Shown here piece after piece: positions 47,895 through 57,130 of a DNA stretch of 64,000 nt. Source of the DNA: Vibrio pectenicida (GTDB taxonomy: Bacteria; Pseudomonadota; Gammaproteobacteria; Enterobacterales; Vibrionaceae); the NCBI GenBank assembly GCA_024347015.1, contig AP024889.1, forward strand, positions 1,674,001 to 1,738,000, written 5' to 3'. Each line of letters begins with the position of its first letter. The first letter of the stretch is position 1. The notes beneath the pieces were generated by a model that worked only from the letters and a program-made list of their open reading frames with translations, ran no database searches and was not told where the DNA came from. Position numbers and translations under genes: made by a program.

Positions 47895-48542
47895 TTAGGC
47901 CTTCAGACATGTATTTACAAAGTCATCAAAAGAAAAGTATCCATACTTGGTATTTTCTATTCTATTTGACCATTTCTTTATAAGATTATATTTATCATAA
48001 GTACTCAGGGTCGCATCGATTTCAATCCATGGGATATCTACTACTGAAGAAAATAATGCTTTGTACGCGTCTCTTGTATCTTCAAGAAATTGCTGGTTTC
48101 TCCAGAACTCTGGGAGCCCCTTTGATATCTTCTTCTCAATTTTTTCCCCCTGCCTTTTAACCGAATCCTCACTAGATATGTTTAGATAAACAATACCTTT
48201 AGGAACTTCTAGCCGACCCTGCTCAACCTCATTTCTGTACATTTCTACTGTTTTTTCGAATATGGTAATATTTTTATGTTTTTCATACGCATAGGCGTAG
48301 CAAAAATGAGTCAAGTAGGAACGATCAAAAAAGAGTGAATCAGACTTGTGCATTCTTTCTTGTTCTTTACCAATAAACCATCGATTAATTGACATTGCTT
48401 CCTCAAAAGAAAAAGCATTTCCAGGAAATTGGCTGCGGTGTAAGACTTTCCCAATTTCATAAGTTACTTTGTCACCGGAAGCTTCCATTTCTTTAATCAA
48501 TAAGCTTTTCCCTGCGCATGGCAAGCCTTCAATAAATATCAT
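47895..48542 (-). CDS. P-loop nucleoside/nucleotide-kinase-like protein
   Basis: A 215-residue ATP-dependent kinase-like protein. It has a Walker A loop, GLPCAGKS (5-12), and DRSYLTHF near residues 73-80, the DRS/DRx motif of deoxynucleoside and thymidylate kinases. The tail is long and charged. Whether it phosphorylates a nucleoside, a sugar or a lipid cannot be told. It overlaps the upstream GT2 gene by four bases (ATGA), so the two are translated together. Confidence 0.7.
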   Translation of the reverse strand: MIFIEGLPCAGKSLLIKEMEASGDKVTYEIGKVLHRSQFPGNAFSFEEAMSINRWFIGKEQERMHKSDSLFFDRSYLTHFCYAYAYEKHKNITIFEKTVEMYRNEVEQGRLEVPKGIVYLNISSEDSVKRQGEKIEKKISKGLPEFWRNQQFLEDTRDAYKALFSSVVDIPWIEIDATLSTYDKYNLIKKWSNRIENTKYGYFSFDDFVNTCLKA

Positions 48543-49252
48543 TGATATTTCTCCCCAAAGAGCTGCTTTGACAACTCAATTTCTTTCTTAGAGTCAATAC
48601 CAAGACTTTTAAAGGTTGAATGACAGAAATGAAAAATAAAGCTATCTAGAGCAAGGCCTATATCAAATCCGCACTGAATTGCTCGGTAACAAAAGTCATC
48701 ATCCGTGTGATATCCGGATTCAAATGTTTCATCTAACAATCCCACCTTTTCAAGCACTTCTCGCTTCATCAAAATACAATGGCCATAAGCCATTGAAATT
48801 GGAGTGCGTGCCCCCTTATTCTCTCTATATAAGGCATCACTAAAACTTTGGATATCATCTTTGTTTGGATCAAAAGCAACTAATAATGAGTTGTCTTTAT
48901 TCTCACAGTCATTCGGGTCTAAGTTAGAAAGAGGGGTAACTATGTCATAATACTCAAGATGTGATTTGAGCTTGGAAAGTAAGCCATTGGGCATAATAAC
49001 GTCATTATTACTAAATAAGACGTATTCGCTAGTGCAAATCGAAAGCCCCTGATTCATTGCTTTGGTGTATCCTAGATTCTTTCGATTTGTTATCACCTCT
49101 GCACCAATGCTATTTATATATTTTTGGGTCTCTGTATCACTTCCATTGTCAATGATAATTAATCTATATGGTATCTGTCTCGACAATGAATTGATAAAGA
49201 GCTTGGTTTTCTCAAACTGATTAAATACTGGAACAACTATATCAATACTCAT
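48539..49252 (-). CDS. Soluble family 2 glycosyltransferase
   Basis: A 237-residue GT2 with IDIVVPVFNQ at the start, IIIDNGSD, NRKNLGYTKAMNQG, the metal-binding-type LFSNNDVIMPNG and the acceptor motif HTDDDFCYRA. These are typical of rhamnosyl or related NDP-sugar transferases, and rmlBADC downstream could supply the donor. The start at 49252 follows a GGGG-rich site; an in-frame start at 49285 is less likely. First gene of the cluster, with about 550 bases of leader region before mobA. Confidence 0.87.
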   Translation of the reverse strand: MSIDIVVPVFNQFEKTKLFINSLSRQIPYRLIIIDNGSDTETQKYINSIGAEVITNRKNLGYTKAMNQGLSICTSEYVLFSNNDVIMPNGLLSKLKSHLEYYDIVTPLSNLDPNDCENKDNSLLVAFDPNKDDIQSFSDALYRENKGARTPISMAYGHCILMKREVLEKVGLLDETFESGYHTDDDFCYRAIQCGFDIGLALDSFIFHFCHSTFKSLGIDSKKEIELSKQLFGEKYQ

Positions 49253-49803
49253 TTTAAACCCCGTTTTACCGTAAGAAGCATACAATCATGAATAGCAATA
49301 TAAGTACTCTTAATGATTGTAAATCAGATAGTTAGATAAGGAATAAATTGAAGACTATAGTAATAATTGTGTGGCTTGTATCAGGTAAAACCCTGAATTA
49401 TTGGCAAAAGTAACAAAAGATAGACACTATGCAGATCTTAAGTAGACAGAAAGAAAGTAAATAATTAACAAAAAATGATAATTATCTTTAATTTCAGCTG
49501 GTTATACATATAAATCCTTTACAATCGGACTCATAGTGGCAGTCCCCATCAGATATCAGTTAACATAGTTCTTGGCATGATATTGATTATCTTTTTACTT
49601 TTGTCGAAGCAAATTATAACGTTTTTACACACCGTAAAAATGCATCCCGAAAGATCTACACGCTCTAACATTAATGATAATCAGGCTATTATTAATTAGT
49701 ATCAATAAATTATCGGTTGATGGGTGTTAAACTCGGTTTCCGAGCGCTTTATGAAGTAATTTTGAGTTGATACCAGTAAACTCATGACAATAAAAGGATC
49801 ATC
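49253..49803. other. Divergent regulatory region between the glycosyltransferase cluster and mobA
   Basis: AT-rich, no gene. It holds a Fur-box-like element (49471-49489), a seven-base inverted repeat TTTTTAC (49622-49628) and GTAAAAA (49634-49640), and a short CTCGG/CCGAG hairpin nearer mobA. No JUMPstart/ops element (GGCGGTAG) was found. Confidence 0.5.
49471..49489. promoter_or_regulatory. Fur-box-like element
   Basis: AAAAATGATAATTATCTTT matches about 13 of 19 positions of the classical Fur consensus as I remember it. In DNA this AT-rich such matches are common, so iron control of the glycosyltransferase cluster or mobA is only a possibility. Confidence 0.25.
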
Positions 49804-50400
49804 ATGCTTCTTCAAAAAGACACCTGCTGGGTTATTTTAGCTGGCGGGCAAGGTAAACGTATGGGTAAGCAAGATAAAGGTCTTGTCATGCTAAACGGCC
49901 AACCACTTATAGGACACGTCTTTGAGCGACTATCAGCTCAAGCCCAAGATATATCGATTAGCGCTAATCAAAATCACGAATTTTATGCGCAGTTTGCTAA
50001 TGTCATAAAAGACCATTTTAAAGATTTCCCCGGCCCAATGGGGGGAGTTCATGCCGCTTTATGTACATCAGACAAAAATTGGGTTGGGTTTGTCCCTTGT
50101 GACTGCCCTCAATTAACAACAAAGTTAGTTGAACGCTTTTGTTCAGCTGTAACGGAAAAATCAGAAATATTAGTTGCTCACGATGGTCAATCCGCACAAC
50201 CTGTATTCTCCCTCTATCATAAAAAAGTACTGCCTAGATTAGTTTCATATTTAGAACGCGGGGAGAGAAGAATGGCAGGTTTTTATCAAGAATGCACCAC
50301 TCACTTTGTAGACTTCAGTGATACACCAGACTGCTTTATTAACCTAAATACACCAAGCGAACTAACTCACTTTACGACTAATGGTTCATCAGTTGAATAG
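49804..50400 (+). CDS. mobA: Molybdenum cofactor guanylyltransferase MobA
   Basis: Attaches GMP to molybdopterin to make the bis-MGD cofactor. The 198-residue nucleotidyltransferase has LAGGQGKRMGKQDKGLV at the nucleotide site, FPGPMGGVHAAL and PCDCPQL, all typical of MobA. AAAGGATC precedes the ATG. It is divergent from the glycosyltransferase cluster. Confidence 0.94.
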   Translation: MLLQKDTCWVILAGGQGKRMGKQDKGLVMLNGQPLIGHVFERLSAQAQDISISANQNHEFYAQFANVIKDHFKDFPGPMGGVHAALCTSDKNWVGFVPCDCPQLTTKLVERFCSAVTEKSEILVAHDGQSAQPVFSLYHKKVLPRLVSYLERGERRMAGFYQECTTHFVDFSDTPDCFINLNTPSELTHFTTNGSSVE

Positions 50401-50543
50401 GTCTGTTATTTGGGCACTAATAATACAAATGGGCTATAGGGTTTAAGCAGACTTTAACAGCAGGTGACAATTAGCTCCCATAAGTGCAAAATACTCCTTA
50501 TTATGAGTGAATTATTACCGCTCTACAGACAGCAGAGATACTT

Positions 50544-50810
50544 ATGACACGTACAATCGAATACACATACAAAGGTAAAAACAAAACACTGACGTTTTCT
50601 TATCAGCAATATCACAACATTCATGAAGCCGTTGCACAAGCAGAAGGCATCGATATCTCTGACTATCTAAAAATGGAACAACAAATTGAAGCCGTATCAG
50701 ATACAAAGGCTGTACGAAACTTTCGAGATAACCATTTTAGAAAGTTAGGTTTTGATAAAATAACTCTTGCTCAAAAAGAAAATCGCGGTATTGGTTCTAA
50801 GAGCGAATAA
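50544..50810 (+). CDS. DUF2960-like small protein
   Basis: An 88-residue charged, soluble protein beginning MTRTIEYTYKGKNKTLTFSY. It resembles the DUF2960 family of vibrio proteins as I recall it; no function is known to me. It follows mobA in the same direction after about 140 bases. A branched inverted-repeat region lies just after its stop. Confidence 0.65.
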   Translation: MTRTIEYTYKGKNKTLTFSYQQYHNIHEAVAQAEGIDISDYLKMEQQIEAVSDTKAVRNFRDNHFRKLGFDKITLAQKENRGIGSKSE

Positions 50811-51340
50811 AATAGTTTATGGGTTATTGTAGTGTCATAGTGAATTTAGCCACCTGATTAGAGGTGTTAAGAAGCACCTTGCAATAACTCCTAACATTTA
50901 CTTAATTTTAGCATTCCTTATGGAACATAATAGGGCCAAGTTTAAAATACCTATAACTAGAATTTCTAAACATCACCTTAGTTGCTTATCGTTTAACCAT
51001 TCAAAATATACTTTATCTAGCCCTATTATTAGCTAAAAGCGCCGACACTTATAAACAAAAATACACAATGCACCTAGGCTAGAATAATCAGCTTCAATTA
51101 AAAATATCTATAAAGCTAAATATTGGCAAGTAATCTAATATCATAAAAAACAAAAAAACACATTATAATTCATTAAAATTCAATAACATAAGAATTATGG
51201 TATCTTTTGAATCTTAATGAATTAATAAATCAAGCAATAATTCACAATTAATTGATAAGTTCATTAATATTTCATTTGTGTTTTTTTAGAGCGACGATAA
51301 CATCCGCACCAGTTTTACACAGGTGAGATTCATAAACATT
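50811..51340. other. AT-rich intergenic region before the OmpA-family gene
   Basis: About 530 bases with no gene. Apart from the structured element at 50821-50890 it is a plain, very AT-rich leader to the OmpA-family gene. Confidence 0.45.
50821..50890. ncRNA. Branched inverted-repeat element after the DUF2960-like gene
   Basis: An outer stem GGGTTATTG (50821-50829) with CAATAACTC (50882-50890, one G-U pair) encloses a hairpin CACCT (50851-50855) with AGGTG (50862-50866), which can alternatively pair with a downstream GCACC. There is no T-run. It could be a 3' UTR structure or small RNA; expression is not shown. Confidence 0.25.
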
Positions 51341-52360
51341 ATGCGTTCTATTACAAGATTCTATCCACTATCAAGTATATTGCTTGTTATACCTGCTCTA
51401 AGTTTTGCAGAAAATACTGATAACAACACTAACGATAGTAATATTAATTATTATATTGGTGTTGAAGGTGGTTATCAGGTTTCATCTGATAATAACTATG
51501 CTCAAAGCGACCCACACAGTGCCATTGGAGGCATCTATGGAGGTATTAACCTAACAGACACTCTAAGTTGGGATTTGGGTTATCAATATTTAGGCCAAAT
51601 GGATAGTGCTTATAATTCAATCACTGTGGATACTTCTTTTCTACGTACAGGCCTGCGCTATTCCTACCCAGTTTATAAGCAGTTATCTGTGTACGGATAC
51701 GCTGGAGCCGCTTATTGGTCACTTGACAAATCATCTATTCATACCAATGTCAGTGATGATGGATTCTCTCCTATTTACAAGTTTGGTGTCACCACTCCCG
51801 TAGCCAAAAACTTATATCTAGATATTGGTTATCAATATGTTGATAGTATTGGTAGTCAGAGCACTGGTAAATTTGATAGTCATGGTGCTCTTGTCGGACT
51901 GACTTACCATTTTGGTCGCGCTGACGAACCTCAAATAATAATTCCCACGCCTATAAAAACTCATGAAGAAGAATGTGAGCCAGAAATTGTAGAACCTCGC
52001 ACGATTTATCACTTCTCGACTCAGCTTTCGAAAGAAATGAAAACGTTTGGGATAGATCAAGCAGAGTTGTCTCTTCAACAAAAGGAAATTCAGCATATTG
52101 CTCTGCTACTTGCTGACAACCCTACATCCAAGGTGAAAGTAATAGGCCACACAGATTCTTCGGGTTCTGAAGCCTACAACCAAAAGCTTTCTGAAAAACG
52201 AGCAGAATATATCGCAACGAAACTCGAACATAACGGTGTAGAAAAAGAGCGCATTATAGTACAAGGATATGGAGAAATGGCGCCTATTGCGAGCAACGAA
52301 ACCATTGAAGGTCGAGCTTTAAACCGACGTGTTGATATCACTGTTTTTGTTTCAGAGTAA
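51341..52360 (+). CDS. OmpA-family outer-membrane protein
   Basis: Exported protein of 339 residues. A signal peptide ending ALSFAE is followed by a beta-barrel-like domain (about 25-205, with alternating aromatic strands such as YYIGVEGGYQ and LYLDIGYQYVD) and a C-terminal OmpA peptidoglycan-binding domain (about 230-339) containing GHTDSSGSEAYNQKLSEKRA and GRALNRRVDI. The ATG at 51341 gives a clean signal peptide; a GTG at 51323 is in frame. It lies 13 bases upstream of a lipoprotein gene and probably forms an operon with it. Confidence 0.9.
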   Translation: MRSITRFYPLSSILLVIPALSFAENTDNNTNDSNINYYIGVEGGYQVSSDNNYAQSDPHSAIGGIYGGINLTDTLSWDLGYQYLGQMDSAYNSITVDTSFLRTGLRYSYPVYKQLSVYGYAGAAYWSLDKSSIHTNVSDDGFSPIYKFGVTTPVAKNLYLDIGYQYVDSIGSQSTGKFDSHGALVGLTYHFGRADEPQIIIPTPIKTHEEECEPEIVEPRTIYHFSTQLSKEMKTFGIDQAELSLQQKEIQHIALLLADNPTSKVKVIGHTDSSGSEAYNQKLSEKRAEYIATKLEHNGVEKERIIVQGYGEMAPIASNETIEGRALNRRVDITVFVSE

Positions 52361-52373
52361 TTAGGAGCCCAAA

Positions 52374-53414
52374 ATGAACAAAGTAAAACACACTATACAA
52401 CTGACCACTTTAGCAGCAACAATGATACTACTGGTGGGTTGCGGCTCCGGAGGCGCTTTCGAAGGTGAAACCGCGAGCTCTAATAACCAAAATACGGGAG
52501 GCTCTAATCAAGTTACCGTGAATCCAGAAGCTCGAGTCTATGAACTCACCATTAAGACAGGAAATAGAGAAATTTATTCTTCTCTTCAATATCAAGTTTC
52601 TGGTAAATACGACGATGGCAGTGAGCAAGATATTACTAGTCTGGTCAAGTTTGAAGTCACAAATAACATAGTATCGTTTGATGATGAAGGTGTTGCATTA
52701 CCTAATACACTAGGCACAACTGAAGTCACTGCAACTCTTAATGGTGTGACAAGTGCACCGGTAACTCTTGATGTCGTACCAACTTTGGTATGTGGGCATA
52801 CTACAGGGAAGCTTCTCGACAAGAACCCCGGTGGTGGTGTTGATGACGACAGCAGAAGTTCTGCATCAGGTGAATGTTTGAAGATAAGAGAAGTGTTAGA
52901 TTCCACTGACCTAAAACGTAAGTGGTTTACAAGCACTCCCTCATTGGAATTTATGCATCAACTAGGTTATGGAATTGAGGACTTTCCAACTAACTCAGGC
53001 GATAGCTATGCACAAAGTGAACGTGAGGTTAGTATAAATGGAACCGATTTTGCTGCATTTCGTCAAGATGGTGATGGTGCTACACCACCCTCACAGACAA
53101 ATTCTACCACTATTGATGCAGGAAAAGACGGACAAGCATACCGTTGGTGTCAAAAACTAAATGAAATAGAATTTGCCGGTAAAGTTGGTTGGCATATACC
53201 GACTTGGACAGAACTTGATCATATGAACAAGTACAATGCTGCTTCAGGTTCTATGTTTATACGTTTCGGTTGGCCAGTAAATCGTTCATATCAATCTTGG
53301 CAATCATTTAGTAACCAGTTTGAAACAGTTAAACTACTCGACCCTTCACTTTTTCCACTGCAAAAAGCTACAGCTGACGAAGCTAAATATGTTTCTTGCG
53401 TAGTCGACTTATAA
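52374..53414 (+). CDS. Surface lipoprotein with Ig-like domain
   Basis: A 346-residue lipoprotein with lipobox ILLVGC. After a Ser/Asn-rich spacer comes an Ig-like (BIG-2-type) domain (about 50-135, ending VTATLNGVTSAPVTLDV). A C-terminal region follows with AYRWCQKLNEIEFAGKVGWHIPTW and further cysteines, resembling Lcl/DUF1566-type modules. The architecture suggests a surface adhesin or binding lipoprotein. AGGAG precedes the ATG, and it follows the OmpA-family gene by 13 bases. Function not known. Confidence 0.75.
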   Translation: MNKVKHTIQLTTLAATMILLVGCGSGGAFEGETASSNNQNTGGSNQVTVNPEARVYELTIKTGNREIYSSLQYQVSGKYDDGSEQDITSLVKFEVTNNIVSFDDEGVALPNTLGTTEVTATLNGVTSAPVTLDVVPTLVCGHTTGKLLDKNPGGGVDDDSRSSASGECLKIREVLDSTDLKRKWFTSTPSLEFMHQLGYGIEDFPTNSGDSYAQSEREVSINGTDFAAFRQDGDGATPPSQTNSTTIDAGKDGQAYRWCQKLNEIEFAGKVGWHIPTWTELDHMNKYNAASGSMFIRFGWPVNRSYQSWQSFSNQFETVKLLDPSLFPLQKATADEAKYVSCVVDL

Positions 53415-53458
53415 TCACCAACCGAATGTAAATTACAATTTTCATTTAAATACTTAAT

Positions 53459-53486
53459 AAGAGCTTACCTTGGCAAGCTCTTTTTT
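53459..53486 (+). terminator. Rho-independent terminator after the lipoprotein gene
   Basis: AAGAGCTT (53459-53466) pairs with AAGCTCTT (53475-53482), with CC/GG pairs inside the loop, followed by a T-run. It touches the end of the convergent nagK gene. Confidence 0.88.
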
Positions 53487-54393
53487 ACTTGATATTGAGA
53501 AATGCTGCGCCACGCACCCCGCCGGAATCTCCATGTTGAGCTTTAATAATTCTTGGACACTTAGCAACAGAAAGCAGATATTTTGGGATACGTTTAGGCA
53601 TCTCTTCATAAATTACCTCAAAATTTGAAAGTCCACCACCTAAGACCACAGTATGAGGATCATTAATGGTAAAAATATTGGCTAAACAAATTGCCAACAA
53701 TTCCATAAAGCGATCGACATGCTCTACTGCTTTGAACTCTTCACTCTGATATGCACTAATGATATCTGTAGCCTTTTTTACTTCTCCATAATAGTGCTGA
53801 TAAAGCAATTCAAAGCCGCGACCTGAAAGGTAATTATCTAGGCAGCCGCTTTTACCACATCCACAACTTAGCAGAGGTGCGTTCTCTCCGAGATAAAGCC
53901 AAGCATCAAGCGGCAATCGCATATGCCCAACCTCTCCAGCAACATGGTTTCGACCAGAGAAGATCTTGCCGTCGTAAACAATACCACCGCCAAATCCGGT
54001 ACCAAGAATCAATCCAAGTACGGATTCTTCTTCTGCAAGACTTTTATCCCATGCTTCAGATAAGGCAAAACAATTCGCATCATTTTCAATTCTAACTCGA
54101 CGGCCAATACTCGCTTCCAAATCTGCACGTAAAGGTTTATCTTTTGCAGCAGGAATATTTACTGTTAATAACGTCTGAACCTCAGCATTTTCCATTCCAG
54201 GTAGTCCAAGCCCTATACTTCCTTGACATCCAAATTGTTTGTCATATTTTCCCACCAATTCGGTAATAGTCCTGACTAGCAAGCTGTAATCATCCGTTGG
54301 CGTCGGAACTCGTTCAGTCGCTACGCGTTCCAGTTGATTATTAAAGGCGCCAAATTCAATCTTTGTTCCTCCAACATCAAAACCGTAATACAT
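53485..54393 (-). CDS. nagK: N-acetylglucosamine kinase (ROK family)
   Basis: Phosphorylates N-acetylglucosamine with ATP in amino-sugar recycling. The 302-residue ROK protein begins [15 protein letters not shown], has [26 protein letters not shown] and the zinc-binding [17 protein letters not shown]. Overall wording matches E. coli NagK. It lies 165 bases downstream of the DTW-domain gene, in the same direction. Confidence 0.92.
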   Translation of the reverse strand: MYYGFDVGGTKIEFGAFNNQLERVATERVPTPTDDYSLLVRTITELVGKYDKQFGCQGSIGLGLPGMENAEVQTLLTVNIPAAKDKPLRADLEASIGRRVRIENDANCFALSEAWDKSLAEEESVLGLILGTGFGGGIVYDGKIFSGRNHVAGEVGHMRLPLDAWLYLGENAPLLSCGCGKSGCLDNYLSGRGFELLYQHYYGEVKKATDIISAYQSEEFKAVEHVDRFMELLAICLANIFTINDPHTVVLGGGLSNFEVIYEEMPKRIPKYLLSVAKCPRIIKAQHGDSGGVRGAAFLNIK

Positions 54394-54558
54394 TAACTTC
54401 TCCTAACACTTAGACAAAACATTGTAATTTCCTCATTATCTACATCAATAGACCTGCAATCCGTGACACCACACCTATTTGTACACCGTCCAAGTCTGAT
54501 TGATTAGAGTATCACCACAAATAAGCTTGAACTGTTCCACTTTGTAGCCAAGAACAAC

Positions 54559-55290
54559 CTATGCTAGGTTGCCGCGGTTAAGATAGTCGTGTAATTTTGG
54601 CCTTTGAAGATCTGATTTACTCTGGCTTTTACTCATCAGGTAAGTCTCTTTAAATACATCAAACCATAATGCCAAAGTTTGTGCCGCCAATTCCTCACCC
54701 AACTGACTAAACACTATGCTCGCAACTTCTGCTGTTGCGAGGTGCTGAGTGTTATTACTACGCCTCATAGCATACTGTGAAAGAGATTGTGGTGAAATTG
54801 AAAGTACCGGTAAACTATCTAGATAAGGGGATTGTCTTAACATTCGTCTCGCTTCTCTCCAACTTCCATCCAAAAAGATCAATAATGGTTTTTTACCATT
54901 ATTAAGCCATGTGCAATTTAAATCCAATACACGAAATTTAGACTCGACGTTATCTTTTGGAAAAACCACAATCGGCTGGTACTGTGGCTTGTTCAAAAGC
55001 TCCAACATTTGCTTGTCTGGATTAGTACGACTCCACTGATACGCATACCCTTCCCTTATCGTATCTAGAATTAAACGCCCTGTGTTACTGGGTTTAAACA
55101 CTTCGTTACTCGAAAATAGTAGTATGATTGCAATATCTGAATCAACTTCAGGTTGATATGGGCATAGGCAGAGGTTTTGTTCAACTTGACAAAATAGACA
55201 CCGATTAACTTTACTGCCCCTAGCTTTAAAGGATCGAGTTGAACATAATAAGCGCTGTTTATACAAGCGATGATACGCGTGGATTCTCAT
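54559..55290 (-). CDS. DTW-domain tRNA aminocarboxypropyltransferase-like protein
   Basis: Protein of the DTW family (TapT/YfiP type), whose members add the 3-amino-3-carboxypropyl group to uridine in tRNA. An N-terminal cysteine cluster CLFC and CLC is followed by SSNEVFKPSNTGRLI and the signature LDGSWREARRML. The ATG at 55290 gives 243 residues; an in-frame GTG at 55320 is possible. The tRNA position cannot be told from the sequence. Confidence 0.85.
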   Translation of the reverse strand: MRIHAYHRLYKQRLLCSTRSFKARGSKVNRCLFCQVEQNLCLCPYQPEVDSDIAIILLFSSNEVFKPSNTGRLILDTIREGYAYQWSRTNPDKQMLELLNKPQYQPIVVFPKDNVESKFRVLDLNCTWLNNGKKPLLIFLDGSWREARRMLRQSPYLDSLPVLSISPQSLSQYAMRRSNNTQHLATAEVASIVFSQLGEELAAQTLALWFDVFKETYLMSKSQSKSDLQRPKLHDYLNRGNLA

Positions 55291-55375
55291 TGATATTGGT
55301 GGATAATGATGAAAAGGCACAAGTTTACACTGTGATAGACATGTTGCAAACGCAAGACTGGAGGAAAATTACTCT

Positions 55376-56164
55376 ATGAATAATTTAGATATCATTCGGC
55401 TGAGTATATTTATTGCCGTTTTATTGGCATGTGCATTATGGGAATGGACGATGCCGAAAAGGCAACTTAGCCAAAGCAAGAGCTTTCGTTGGGTAAACAA
55501 CCTTGGTTTGGTCTCATTTAACTCAATATGCCTTAGCTTATTCATGCCAATCCTCGCCTTTGAAGCTGCACATATTGCGCAACAAAATCACTTTGGGTTA
55601 TTGAATTTTATTCAATTGCCAAAACTTGCTGAGTTTATCCTATGCATCCTACTCCTTGATTTTGTAATCTATGTTCAACATATTGCCTTTCACAAAATAC
55701 CGTGGCTTTGGAGGTTACATAGAATGCATCATAGCGATCAAGACATTGATGTCACCACAGGAACTCGATTTCATCCCATTGAAATTATGATTTCAATGGG
55801 TATAAAGATTGCTGCCGTTATGTCATTGGGTATCTCCCCCATTGCAGTGGTTGTTTTTGAAATCTTACTCAATGCAAGCGCCATGTTTAATCACAGCAAT
55901 GCTCGCTTACCGTTAAGATTCGACTCATTGATACGTAAAGTCATTGTCACACCTGATATGCATCGAGTACATCACTCTAAAACGCCGCGAGAAACACACT
56001 CGAATTTTGGCTTCTTTTTGTCCATTTGGGATAGGTGTTTTAACACTTACATCGCTCAACCAGAATTTGGGCATCAGGATATAAAAATTGGCATCCCATT
56101 GTTTCAAACAGAAAGTGAACAAAGAATTGATAGGATGATCACTCAACCGTTTAGGAATAAATAA
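55376..56164 (+). CDS. Sterol desaturase/fatty acid hydroxylase-like membrane protein
   Basis: A 262-residue membrane protein with about four helices and the diiron histidine motifs HIAFH, HRMHHS and HRVHHSKT of the sterol desaturase/fatty acid hydroxylase superfamily. The substrate is unknown. A GGAGG site precedes the ATG. It lies 11 bases before the NlpC/P60 lipoprotein gene and is likely co-transcribed with it. Confidence 0.85.
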   Translation: MNNLDIIRLSIFIAVLLACALWEWTMPKRQLSQSKSFRWVNNLGLVSFNSICLSLFMPILAFEAAHIAQQNHFGLLNFIQLPKLAEFILCILLLDFVIYVQHIAFHKIPWLWRLHRMHHSDQDIDVTTGTRFHPIEIMISMGIKIAAVMSLGISPIAVVVFEILLNASAMFNHSNARLPLRFDSLIRKVIVTPDMHRVHHSKTPRETHSNFGFFLSIWDRCFNTYIAQPEFGHQDIKIGIPLFQTESEQRIDRMITQPFRNK

Positions 56165-56175
56165 TAATTGATACC

Positions 56176-56694
56176 ATGGATAGGCTGATACGACAGGTAC
56201 AAGTAGTACTTTTAATCCTCATCATCACTGGATGCTCTTCTCCCACTGAAAATCAATTTGTAGGAGAGGAAGAGCTAAGTACTAATACATTAGTTTCGCC
56301 AAGTACTAATGAACTCAAACACAAATTGCTAAGTTTCTACCGTGATTGGAAAGGTGTTCCATACCGATTGGGAGGCAGTAATCAATACGGGGTTGATTGC
56401 TCAGCTTTTGTGCAGCTGGTATATCTCGGTGTCCTTAATATACGTTTACCCCGAACCACCAGCTTACAAGTAAAACTAGGATATCAAGTTAATTATCAGA
56501 ACGCCCAAATAGGAGACTTAGTGTTTTTCAAAACGTCTCCTTCTGTAAGACATGTAGGCATTTATATTGGAGATAAACAGTTTGCAAACGCTTCAACATC
56601 AGAAGGTGTGGTCATTTCTAGGTTAGATAATCCGTACTGGGCTTCAAAATTTTGGCACTTTAGACGGGTTACTCTCCCGTCTGATTTGGACTGA
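56176..56694 (+). CDS. NlpC/P60-family lipoprotein
   Basis: Predicted peptidoglycan endopeptidase of 172 residues. The lipobox is IITGC (C20). The NlpC/P60 domain has catalytic C75 (GVDCSAF) and H126 (RHVGIYIG). The third active-site residue, 12 positions further on, is N138 (FANAST) where E. coli Spr has His. An Asn or Gln there is tolerated in the family. It probably resides at the outer membrane. Confidence 0.9.
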   Translation: MDRLIRQVQVVLLILIITGCSSPTENQFVGEEELSTNTLVSPSTNELKHKLLSFYRDWKGVPYRLGGSNQYGVDCSAFVQLVYLGVLNIRLPRTTSLQVKLGYQVNYQNAQIGDLVFFKTSPSVRHVGIYIGDKQFANASTSEGVVISRLDNPYWASKFWHFRRVTLPSDLD

Positions 56695-56696
56695 CT

Positions 56697-57041
56697 TTAA
56701 TCGTATTTTGCAACTGCGGAATCAAATAAGTTTTTGAGAAGAGCAATCAATTCATCGAGAAAAGTAATCTGTCCGTTTGTTGCAGGTTTTGACCAAACTC
56801 CAGCAAGAACTTCACCCAAATCTTCAACAACAGCATCTACTTCTTTTAACAACTGAAAACGAACAGTGGAATGTAGCTCTGGATTTTGCTCAAAAATGGT
56901 CATGATATTACTCGCCACCATATCGGTAACAACATCTTCAACACTCTCAGATCCTACATCACCATCATCTGATGAAAATATGTCGAGATTAAAAGCCAAG
57001 TGCTCAATAAGTGCAAGATAGCCATCGGTTTCAACTACCAC
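56697..57041 (-). CDS. DUF3802-family protein
   Basis: An acidic, soluble 114-residue protein. The GTG at 57041 has GGAG seven bases upstream and gives the N terminus MVVETDGYLALIEHLAFN, which I recall as the DUF3802 start in vibrios; an ATG at 57077 would add 12 residues. No function is known. It is convergent with the NlpC gene and divergent from the fructosamine kinase gene, with a perfect inverted repeat in the gap. Confidence 0.75.
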   Translation of the reverse strand: MVVETDGYLALIEHLAFNLDIFSSDDGDVGSESVEDVVTDMVASNIMTIFEQNPELHSTVRFQLLKEVDAVVEDLGEVLAGVWSKPATNGQITFLDELIALLKNLFDSAVAKYD

Positions 57042-57130
57042 TGTCGTTCTCCATTCGTTTTTATGTTTACGAGTCACTATCTAATACTAAGACATATGAT
57101 TGATTTTTCACAACCCAACTCGATTCAGAT

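Noticed and set aside
49253..49803. JUMPstart/ops element before the glycosyltransferase cluster
   Set aside because: The GGCGGTAG core was not found on either strand.
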